In this document: positions 1-5,196 of the stretch, in pieces
Position numbering within the stretch: the first letter of the stretch is position 1
Layout of the letters: each line of letters opens with the position of its first letter
Assembly (NCBI GenBank): GCA_021799405.1
Contig: JAJZAL010000284.1
Coordinates: forward strand, 1-6,283
Reading direction: 5' to 3'
DNA from: Acidobacteriota bacterium
GTDB taxonomy: Bacteria; Acidobacteriota; Terriglobia; Terriglobales; Acidobacteriaceae
DNA length: 6,283 nt
Program-made: the position numbers and the translations under genes
Notes under the pieces: model-generated
The model's input: the letters and a program-made list of their open reading frames with translations, nothing else
Databases searched by the model: none
Told to the model about the DNA's origin: nothing

Positions 1-537
1 ACCGCCTTTCGCTCCGATAAACACCAGCAGCTTTCCCAGCGCCTTCTTGGCGGTGCGGGCAACTGGACGGCGAACCATCGCGCGCACCAGGGCTTCCTCT
101 ACCGCTCCCGGCGTGATGGGCAGCGACAGAAACTCACGGGCACCAGCTCGCATACAGCGAACCAGCATGGCTGAATCCGCCCGCGCGGAATAGACCATCA
201 CAGTGACAGAGCTGCTGGTGGCGCAGATAGCCTCTACCAGATCGAGAGCGTGTTCCGCATCGCTGTCCAGCTCAATAATGACGACATCGTACTCGGACTC
301 CAACAGCCGCGGCACATCGTCAAGGCCGGGATAGGACGTCAACTCCCGTGTTACGCGCGCCTGCGATCCAACCAAGGCATCTGCGATGGCATTGCGTCGC
401 AGCTCTTCTGGGCCAATCAAGGCAACCGTCAAGATGTCGGCGCCAAGCGTATCGCGGTCCTGAGTTCTGGTCGCCATCAGCAATTTGCGATTCCCCTCTG
501 CTTGCGGCATTCTGTCCACTTGAGTTGCAATTCGCAT
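1..537 (-). CDS. cpaE: CpaE/TadZ-like Tad pilus assembly ATPase, N-terminal part (cut by window edge)
   Basis: The frame is open for 179 codons from ATG 537 to the window edge and has no stop. Residues about 34-150 form a receiver-like alpha/beta domain: a strand near ILTVALIGPEE, a strand YDVVIIELD around residues 83-91, and RAGAREFLSLP near the end. The last visible residues, LLVFIGAKGG (170-179), match the start of the deviant Walker A motif (KGGxGKT) of MinD/ParA ATPases. This order, atypical receiver then MinD-like ATPase, is known for CpaE/TadZ, which localises the Tad/Flp secretion machine at the membrane. The usual phospho-Asp appears to be Glu89 and the conserved receiver Lys is missing, as expected for TadZ-type receivers that are not phosphorylated. 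ATG 537 has AAGGCG 12 bases upstream, a weak ribosome site; ATG 505 and ATG 477 are alternatives. It lies 38 bp downstream of the prepilin peptidase and is probably in its operon. The ATPase half is outside the window. Confidence 0.85.
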   Translation of the reverse strand, partial: MRIATQVDRMPQAEGNRKLLMATRTQDRDTLGADILTVALIGPEELRRNAIADALVGSQARVTRELTSYPGLDDVPRLLESEYDVVIIELDSDAEHALDLVEAICATSSSVTVMVYSARADSAMLVRCMRAGAREFLSLPITPGAVEEALVRAMVRRPVARTAKKALGKLLVFIGAKGG

Positions 538-575
538 GTTGTTTTGTGAGATCGCCTTAATATGTACATCTGTCC

Positions 576-1091
576 TCAACGAGAAAAGAAGGAGATGAGT
601 GTGCCGATTGCAATTGCCGGAGCATAGGGCATTTTGCGAGCCAGTGGATTGTCGAGTATCAGTTCAGGATGGGGACGAAGTCCGCGTTTTTTTAACCCGA
701 AGATCAAGTCCCCCGCCCCATCGAACAGTTCGCCAACGAATCCCCCGCCAACCGCCCAGCAAAGCGCCATGATTCCGCCAGCCATAGCCATCACTACCAG
801 TGCCACCATCAACTGCGCCGGTCCGATCCACGCTCCGACTGCGGCACACAGCTTCATATCTCCCATCCCCATACCGCCCATCCAGCAAAGAAATCCGAAA
901 ACCAAGGCTCCCAGAGCAATGCCAAGGAAACTCTGCCCAACCCCATGCCAACCCTGCACCCACCCGGAAACCCCAACTCCTGCCGCCAGAAAGGGCAATA
1001 CCAGCCAGTTTGGAATGCGGCAACTCCGTACATCGGTAAACGTTGCGATGGCAAGAACGACAACGGTCGGCCACCAGGCAATCGAATGCAT
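576..1091 (-). CDS. cpaA: A24 family prepilin peptidase (CpaA/TadV type)
   Basis: This is a 171-residue inner-membrane aspartic protease expected to cleave the leader of Flp/Tad prepilins. The two catalytic aspartates of the A24 family are visible: D20 in TDVRSCRIPN and D78 in the GMGD motif (75-78). Hydrophobic segments lie at about 3-19, 29-45, 52-71, 92-115 and 154-170, and the end (PYAPAIAIGTL) is typical of the family. The length fits the short CpaA/TadV class, which lacks the N-methylation domain of PilD-type enzymes. I chose ATG 1091 because the protein then begins directly with the first membrane segment. A TTG at 1148 would add 19 polar residues with no family counterpart. The ribosome site ahead of 1091 is weak (AAAGAG about 7 bases away, GGGAG further up). 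The gene precedes the CpaE-like gene and follows a long untranslated region. No pilin gene is visible in the window. Confidence 0.9.
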   Translation of the reverse strand: MHSIAWWPTVVVLAIATFTDVRSCRIPNWLVLPFLAAGVGVSGWVQGWHGVGQSFLGIALGALVFGFLCWMGGMGMGDMKLCAAVGAWIGPAQLMVALVVMAMAGGIMALCWAVGGGFVGELFDGAGDLIFGLKKRGLRPHPELILDNPLARKMPYAPAIAIGTLISFFSR

Positions 1092-1239
1092 ACGCCAACT
1101 CTTTCTCCCTGGGCAGGGACGATGGTGAATGTGCAATCTTCCGTCCAAATCGGTCGGAGACGCTAAGAGTCTGAATTCAATGCCTTATGAGTGTTGCTTC
1201 CTGGGTTGGTGTGCACGGCTGTTTACAGGGGGTGCAAGT

Positions 1240-1286
1240 GAGTGAAGCGGTGAATACACCCTGCAGAACCCGGAGTGAAGCGCTGA
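1240..1286. repeat. Pair of 14-bp direct repeats, 33 bp apart
   Basis: The sequence GAGTGAAGCGGTGA (1240-1253) recurs as GAGTGAAGCGCTGA (1273-1286), with 13 of 14 bases identical. The start-to-start distance of 33 bp is about three helical turns, so a protein bound at both copies would sit on the same DNA face. A looser relative, GAGTGCGAAGC, lies at 1410-1420. The copies fall between the pilus genes and the activator gene. They could be activator binding sites, but with no known binding consensus this is only a possibility. Confidence 0.4.
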
Positions 1287-1325
1287 GCAATCGACCCGGG
1301 CAGATGCGTGGTAAATAACGGCGGC

Positions 1326-1440
1326 GGATGGAGCGGATGCACTCAGTGGATAAATATTCCATCCCGAGTGCGGGATGAACGGACTCCAGGTCGCAGAGAC
1401 AATGCGTCGGAGTGCGAAGCCGACTCATCCCGGTTGCGAC
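1326..1440. repeat. Palindrome-rich block with competing hairpins
   Basis: Several perfect inverted repeats overlap here. CATCCCG (1360-1366) pairs with CGGGATG (1371-1377) around a 4-base loop. The same right arm, as CGGGATGA (1371-1378), also pairs with TCATCCCG (1425-1432). GGATGG (1326-1331) pairs with CCATCC (1359-1364). Inside the larger loop GTCGG (1406-1410) pairs with CCGAC (1420-1424), directly next to the 1425 arm, and GTCGCA (1390-1395) pairs with TGCGAC (1435-1440). The arms cannot all pair at once, as in switching RNA leaders, but they could equally be clustered binding sites in DNA. The transcribed strand, if any, is unknown. Confidence 0.4.
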
Positions 1441-1490
1441 TGTACGGAGGAAGGAAGCCAAGGTGCAACTGGATGTCAAATATAGGGATA

Positions 1491-1507
1491 AGCACATAAA
1501 TCGCCAA
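1491..1507 (-). promoter_or_regulatory. Candidate sigma-54 promoter facing the pilus genes
   Basis: Read on the minus strand, TTGGCGATTTATGTGCT has the invariant GG (1505-1504) and GC (1493-1492) separated by exactly 10 bases, with TTGGC at -24 and TGCT at -12. The known consensus is TGGCAC-N5-TTGCA; the mismatches are the AC after TGGC and the first T of TTGC. Transcription would begin near 1480 and give a leader of about 390 bases before the prepilin peptidase, spanning the palindromic block. The divergent neighbour encodes a sigma-54 activator, which makes the match more meaningful. It is still one match found by eye. Confidence 0.3.
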
Positions 1508-1708
1508 AATGCAATTCGCAAGATGGCGTTGATAATGATCTGAATCACGCTGATAACGTTTCGCCTATTAACCATAGAGTCCGAAGTCGTATTACCAAAG
1601 TTTCATCGACTTTTTCCGCACCCTCTGCTACGAATACATCACTCAGTGAATTTCCAGACACGAGCACCTAAGCCAGCCGATCCCCACGGTTAGGTAGCAG
1701 TTTAAAAA

Positions 1709-1763
1709 TGCACGACGCTCCACCACCCCAATTTGGAGCAGTTTCGTTGATTGTGGTCGTGCA
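1709..1763 (+). promoter_or_regulatory. Bulged inverted repeat ahead of the sigma-54 activator gene
   Basis: A continuous left arm of 14 bases (TGCACGAC at 1709-1716, then GCTCCA at 1717-1722) is complementary to two separated right segments. These are TGGAGC (1734-1739), across an 11-base loop, and GTCGTGCA (1756-1763), after a one-sided 16-base bulge (1740-1755). All 14 pairs are Watson-Crick. The element ends 23 bases before the ATG at 1787 and 7 bases before its ribosome site at 1771-1777. It could be a leader RNA structure or an operator. There is no T-run after it, so it is not a simple terminator. Confidence 0.45.
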
Positions 1764-1786
1764 AGAACGATTGGAGATCACAAATT

Positions 1787-3181
1787 ATGATCCGAATTGC
1801 ACTTTTTTCCGAGGACCGCAAGCTTCAGCAGCTTCTATCCTCTACCTTGGGAAAAGAATTTCAAATTGTACTGGAACCCGATGAAGTAGGGATTCATCGC
1901 TTGTTCTCCGCTGGAGCATGCGACGTTGTGGTTCTCGACCTCGATACCAATCACAGCTCGCTGCAACTGCGAATTGCGTGCTCGGAGCGAATCGTCGCAT
2001 CGAATCTGTCTCCGGTGATTCTTGCGGATGACGGTCTTCGATCTGCCGCGCTGGAGCTCGTCCGCCAGGGTGCATACAGCTACTGCCGCAAGCCGCCTTC
2101 CCTGGTGGAACTGAAGGCGATACTGCGCCGCGCGCATGAGAGCGCCTCGCTGAAGCGGAAGCTGGAGACCGTACAACAGCAACTGGAAGCAGTCAGCAGT
2201 TGCGATCGGTTGATCGGATCCAGCCCGCAAATACGGCAGGTGTACGAGTTGGTGCGCCGCGTCGCAAGCATCAACACTTCTGTGCTGGTCACCGGCGAAA
2301 GCGGCACGGGCAAAGAACTGACCGCTCGCGCCATCCATAACCTGGGCAACCGCGCTGGGCAGCCTTTTGTCGCGGTTTCCTGCGGCGCCATCCCCGAAAC
2401 CCTGATCGAGGCCGAGCTGTTCGGCCATGAGAAAGGCGCCTTCACCGGCACGGTAGGCATGCGGCAAGGCTATCTGGAACAGGCGGGCTCCGGCACGTTG
2501 TTCCTGGACGAAATCGGCGAACTGAGCCTGAGCACTCAGGTAAAGCTTTTGCGGGTTTTGCAGGAACGCGAATTTAGCCGTCTCGGCAGCAGCCGTCTCA
2601 TTCCATTGCGGGCACGTGTGGTTTTCGCCACCCACCAGAACCTGGCTGAAATGGTCGCGCAGGGAACTTTCCGGCAGGATCTTTATTACCGCATCAATGT
2701 GATGAGAATCGATATACCGCCTCTCCAGGAGCACCCGGAAGATATCCCCCTCATCGCTAGACATTTCTTGCGACATTATTCCGAGATGCATGAAAAAGAC
2801 ATTGAGGAGATCGATCCAGCGGCAATGTGTTTACTACAAGCGTATGCCTGGCCTGGCAATGCCCGCGAATTGGAGAACGTGATTCAACGCGCCATTATCG
2901 TTGCTCACGATAACGTCATCCACGCGGAAGATTTACCCCAGGACATCCAAGAGGAGAGTGTCGTCAACATCGAGGATTATCGTCCCGCCAGTTCATTCGA
3001 GCGGCAAATACGCGATTACAAGATCAAGCTGGCCGCAGCGGCCGTGCGAGATAACCAGGGGAACAAGACGCTGGCGGCGCGCAGCCTGCAAATTTCCCGC
3101 GCCTATCTCCATCGCCTGATCCGGCTCGCCGAGGAAGAACCCATTCCTGAACGAGAAGGCCAAGAGGTGGGAACGGCTTGA
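1787..3181 (+). CDS. Sigma-54-dependent transcriptional activator (receiver-like / AAA+ / Fis HTH)
   Basis: This 464-residue protein is an NtrC/PilR-class enhancer-binding protein that would use ATP to open sigma-54 RNA polymerase promoters. Residues 1-120 form a receiver-like domain: acidic E9/D10, likely phospho-acceptor D51 in VVVLDLD, and K102 in CRKPP. The usual Thr/Ser appears to be A80. A coiled linker lies near 117-137. The AAA+ domain spans about 140-375: Walker A GESGTGKE (170-177), sigma-54 loop GAFTGT (217-222), Walker B LFLDE (238-242), arginine region FRQDLYYRIN (295-304) and sensor II WPGNARELEN (355-364). A Fis-type helix-turn-helix lies at about 415-447 (GNKTLAARSLQISRAYLHR). 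I chose ATG 1787 because the receiver domain starts there and TTGGAGA lies at 1771-1777; an in-frame TTG at 1751 would only add 12 residues. No sensor kinase is in the window. The gene overlaps the next one by 4 bp and is divergent from the Tad genes, its plausible targets. Confidence 0.93.
   Translation: MIRIALFSEDRKLQQLLSSTLGKEFQIVLEPDEVGIHRLFSAGACDVVVLDLDTNHSSLQLRIACSERIVASNLSPVILADDGLRSAALELVRQGAYSYCRKPPSLVELKAILRRAHESASLKRKLETVQQQLEAVSSCDRLIGSSPQIRQVYELVRRVASINTSVLVTGESGTGKELTARAIHNLGNRAGQPFVAVSCGAIPETLIEAELFGHEKGAFTGTVGMRQGYLEQAGSGTLFLDEIGELSLSTQVKLLRVLQEREFSRLGSSRLIPLRARVVFATHQNLAEMVAQGTFRQDLYYRINVMRIDIPPLQEHPEDIPLIARHFLRHYSEMHEKDIEEIDPAAMCLLQAYAWPGNARELENVIQRAIIVAHDNVIHAEDLPQDIQEESVVNIEDYRPASSFERQIRDYKIKLAAAAVRDNQGNKTLAARSLQISRAYLHRLIRLAEEEPIPEREGQEVGTA
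3164..3170 (+). promoter_or_regulatory. Ribosome binding site for the overlapping TTG start at 3178
   Basis: GAGGTGG lies inside the last codons of the activator gene, 7 bases before TTG 3178, whose bases overlap the activator stop (TTGA, 3178-3181). This is the best Shine-Dalgarno match among the genes here. It selects the TTG over later starts such as GTG 3187 or ATG 3214 and suggests translational coupling of the two genes. Confidence 0.65.
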
Positions 3182-4722
3182 CCACAGTGTCCGTGACGCC
3201 CCCGCATGCCGGCATGCACGCACAGCTTGCTGTTTGTCGAAGGGCATTTTCGTTTCCAGTCATGCTCTCGTGCATTCTGTCAGTCCTGGGTGTGTTGACC
3301 GTGCGCGTGCGCTTCGACGACCCCGACATGTGGTGGCACCTGAAAACGGGCCAGATTATCTGGACCACCCACACGATTCCGACGACAGATATTTTCTCAT
3401 ACACCACGAATCGCCATGCTTGGGTGCCACACGAATGGCTCGCACAGACGCTGATCTATGGCGCTTACAGACTTGGCGGATATTCCGGCTTGATGCTGTG
3501 GCTGTGCCTTTCGACGACTGCGTTGCTGATCGCTGGTTATGTATTGTGCACACTGTATTCCGGGAATGCCAAGGTGGCGTTTGTCGGGGCCATGGCGATT
3601 TGGTTCTTCGCGACCGCCGGCCTTGCAATACGACCCCAGATGATTGGCTATCTTCTGCTCGTTTTCGAGTTGTTACTGGTGCATTTGGGGCGCACTCGAA
3701 GTCCGCGCTGGTTTCTCCTGCTACCGCCGCTGTTTGCGGTATGGGTCAACTGTCACGGGTCTTTTTTTTTAGGGTTTCTGGTGGCGGCGCTATTTCTCTT
3801 CTGCTCCTTCTTTGATTTCCGGATAGGCTCGCTCACGGCGTTGCCATGGGATCCGCACCGTCGCACAATCCTGGGATTGGCGTTATTCCTTTCCGCGGTC
3901 GCATTGTTCCTCAATCCTGTTGGCGTCAAACAACTCCTGTACCCACTGAATACGCTGTTCCATCAGTCGATACAGATGAGTTCCGTCCAAGAGTGGATGC
4001 CGCCCGCCATGCGTGGCGGACGGGGTCTTGGACTCCTGGCTGTACTCGGATGCATTTTTCTTCTCGTCATCGCGCAACGGTCTGAGCTGTTTTGGGATGA
4101 ACTGGTTGTTCTGACCATGGGCACATGGCTGGCAGCCAGTCATCAGCGGATGGTATTCGTCTTTGGCATATTGGCCGCGCCTGTGCTGTCGCGACTTCTT
4201 TCCGGTTGCTGGGACGGGTATGACGCCGCCCGGGATCGCCCCTTGCCAAATGCAGTGTTGATTGCGATTTCTCTGCTCGTCTTGACGTGGGGTTTCCCCA
4301 GCCATCAGAATCTGACCCGGCAGGTAGACGATGGGAGTCCGGTAGATGCGGTCAAGTTTATTCAGTCCCACCGCCTTTCCGGGCCCATGTTGAATGACTA
4401 CGGGTATGGCGGATACCTGATCTGGGCGGCGCCGGAATACCCGGTGTTTGTCGATGGTCGCGGCGACGTTTTCGAGTGGACAGGGGTGCTCGCGCAATTT
4501 GGCAAATGGGCGCTGCTGCAGAGCGACCCAAATACTCTTCTGGATAAGTACGCTATCCATTTTTGCCTGTTGACGCGGACATCACCGATGGCGCACGTAC
4601 TGCCGTTACTTCCCAACTGGAAGATGGTCTATTCCAGCAATAAGTCGGTGATCTTTGTTCGAACTTCGAGCCTAGGCGAAACAGCACAACGCGTCACGCC
4701 TGTGTCCAGCAGCAAAGAATGA
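3178..4722 (+). CDS. Polytopic membrane protein, GT-C-like, with DPDMWWHL motif and C-terminal soluble domain
   Basis: This 514-residue protein has about 11 predicted membrane segments, near 26-45, 103-125, 131-150, 155-172, 177-192, 195-213, 229-248, 284-300, 306-322, 325-343 and 357-373. After the first segment comes a long loop with FDDPDMWWHLKTG (46-58), IPTTDIFSYT (67-76) and WVPHEWLAQ (82-90). An acidic DxD-like motif in the first periplasmic loop is typical of GT-C glycosyltransferases, which use lipid-linked sugars. About 140 residues after the last segment form a soluble domain with NDYGYGGYLIW (406-416) and PVFVDGRGDVF (422-432). I recognise this motif set from unnamed membrane proteins of acidobacteria and related phyla. 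A glycosyltransferase role is inferred from architecture only. The TTG start is supported by GAGGTGG at 3164-3170 and the 4-bp overlap with the activator, so the two are probably co-translated. A run of nine T (3762-3770) lies in the coding sequence. Confidence 0.85.
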   Translation: MTTVSVTPPHAGMHAQLAVCRRAFSFPVMLSCILSVLGVLTVRVRFDDPDMWWHLKTGQIIWTTHTIPTTDIFSYTTNRHAWVPHEWLAQTLIYGAYRLGGYSGLMLWLCLSTTALLIAGYVLCTLYSGNAKVAFVGAMAIWFFATAGLAIRPQMIGYLLLVFELLLVHLGRTRSPRWFLLLPPLFAVWVNCHGSFFLGFLVAALFLFCSFFDFRIGSLTALPWDPHRRTILGLALFLSAVALFLNPVGVKQLLYPLNTLFHQSIQMSSVQEWMPPAMRGGRGLGLLAVLGCIFLLVIAQRSELFWDELVVLTMGTWLAASHQRMVFVFGILAAPVLSRLLSGCWDGYDAARDRPLPNAVLIAISLLVLTWGFPSHQNLTRQVDDGSPVDAVKFIQSHRLSGPMLNDYGYGGYLIWAAPEYPVFVDGRGDVFEWTGVLAQFGKWALLQSDPNTLLDKYAIHFCLLTRTSPMAHVLPLLPNWKMVYSSNKSVIFVRTSSLGETAQRVTPVSSSKE

Positions 4723-4906
4723 GTGATCTGACTGGGAGCAATCCTTCCCGAATTTTTCTGTGTGGGAGATCGGGTGGAACAGCCGGGGGTAGTCGGGAAC
4801 AATTGCGCGGTTCAACAGAAACATGGAGACTCCACTGCGAATGTGTTTTGGTCCGGACATTGCCGCGTAGCTCAATTGTGCTTGCGTTATGGAGTTGAAC
4901 TAGCTT
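4723..4906. other. Convergent spacer with inverted repeats, possible weak terminator region
   Basis: The membrane-protein gene and the Lys-rich gene point towards each other here. TTCCCGA (4745-4751) is followed by a five-T run (4753-4757) and is complementary to TCGGGAA at 4793-4799; its inner part also pairs with TCGGG at 4770-4774. Shorter palindromes are TGGAG-A-CTCCA (4824-4834) and GTCCGGAC (4851-4858). None is a classical stem followed by a T-tract, so termination in this spacer is expected from context rather than shown. No small gene is convincing in it. Confidence 0.35.
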
Positions 4907-5128
4907 TCAGTGGACCATTTTGTGACTCTTCCTCAATTTTGTTTGCGACTTTTTTTGCGCTTTTCTCAGCTTCTTTTGTTGCTTTTTCTGGCTATTCACA
5001 TACGCTTTTCTTGACTTGGATGGGCTGGTTCGCGATATGTGATGGCCAGGGTTGGCTTTGGCATTGGCAGTGATCGGCACAGCGACCGCCAGAGAAAAAA
5101 ACAGCATACAAGCTGGAAGTTTCGTCAT
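4907..5128 (-). CDS. Small secreted Lys-rich basic protein
   Basis: This 73-residue protein begins with a typical Sec signal peptide, MTKLPACMLFFSLAVAVPIT followed by ANA, with likely cleavage after A23. The 50-residue mature part has 13 Lys, 4 Arg and 4 His and not one Asp or Glu, so it should be strongly cationic. Two 11-residue segments, SQKKQQKKLRK and AQKKSQTKLRK (mature 23-33 and 34-44), are imperfect tandem repeats. The rest starts with NPGHH and has RKAYVN before the repeats. I chose ATG 5128 because the signal peptide starts there and GGTGA lies just upstream; a longer in-frame start at 5191 would bury the signal. A possible -10 (TACAAT, minus strand, 5163-5158) lies about 30 bases upstream, with no clear -35. 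Similar tiny basic secreted proteins occur in acidobacteria, but I know no assigned function. Binding to polyanions such as cell-wall polymers or nucleic acid is a guess. Confidence 0.65.
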   Translation of the reverse strand: MTKLPACMLFFSLAVAVPITANAKANPGHHISRTSPSKSRKAYVNSQKKQQKKLRKAQKKSQTKLRKSHKMVH

Positions 5129-5196
5129 AAGTTCACCGTGGAAGAAGCTCTTGCTGGATTGTATCCGTACAGTGAGCGCTACGCGAACCACAGGTT

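Larger units (their letters stand above)
1092..1786. other. Divergent intergenic region, no convincing gene
   Basis: About 0.7 kb separates the pilus genes (minus) from the sigma-54 activator (plus). I read all three minus frames over 1149-1500 looking for a small Flp pilin and found none. The only long open frame there (1177-1575, minus) is rich in Cys and Arg and resembles nothing known to me. The part from about 1200 to 1440 is GC-rich and full of short inverted repeats. The part from about 1440 to 1786 is more AT-rich and looks like promoter DNA. A weak sigma-70-like pair on the plus strand, TTGATA at 1529-1534 and GATAAC at 1552-1557, could serve the activator gene. The separate elements are listed individually. 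Confidence 0.6.

Noticed and set aside
634..1128. Plus-strand open frame of 164 codons, Pro/Ser/Thr-rich
   Set aside because: It is the antisense of the prepilin peptidase, whose catalytic aspartates and membrane segments are clear on the minus strand.
1381..1445. Possible cyclic-di-GMP (GEMM) riboswitch
   Set aside because: The phrase GTGCGAAGCC recalls the GEMM core, but the conserved CACGCACAGGGCAAACC part and the tetraloop-receptor arrangement are absent.
1177..1575. Open frame of 132 codons on the minus strand in the divergent region
   Set aside because: The product is rich in Cys, Arg and Ser with no recognisable pattern or membrane/pilin character, lacks a ribosome site that I can see, and overlaps the palindromic block.
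1340..1648. Two copies of CACTCAGTG (1340-1348 and 1640-1648)
   Set aside because: A 9-base match within about 650 bp is expected by chance roughly once, and the spacing of 300 bp suggests nothing.
1751..1786. TTG start giving the activator 12 extra residues
   Set aside because: The receiver fold begins at ATG 1787, which has TTGGAGA upstream. The extra residues overlap the ribosome site and the inverted repeat.
1835..2791. Long open frame of 318 codons on the minus strand
   Set aside because: It lies opposite the activator's receiver and AAA+ domains, whose motifs are unmistakable on the plus strand. The antisense product shows no domain.
4762..5073. Plus-strand open frame of 103 codons
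   Set aside because: Its second half is the antisense of the Lys-rich gene (Phe-rich because Lys codons read as Phe/Leu), and it has no ribosome site or recognisable domain.
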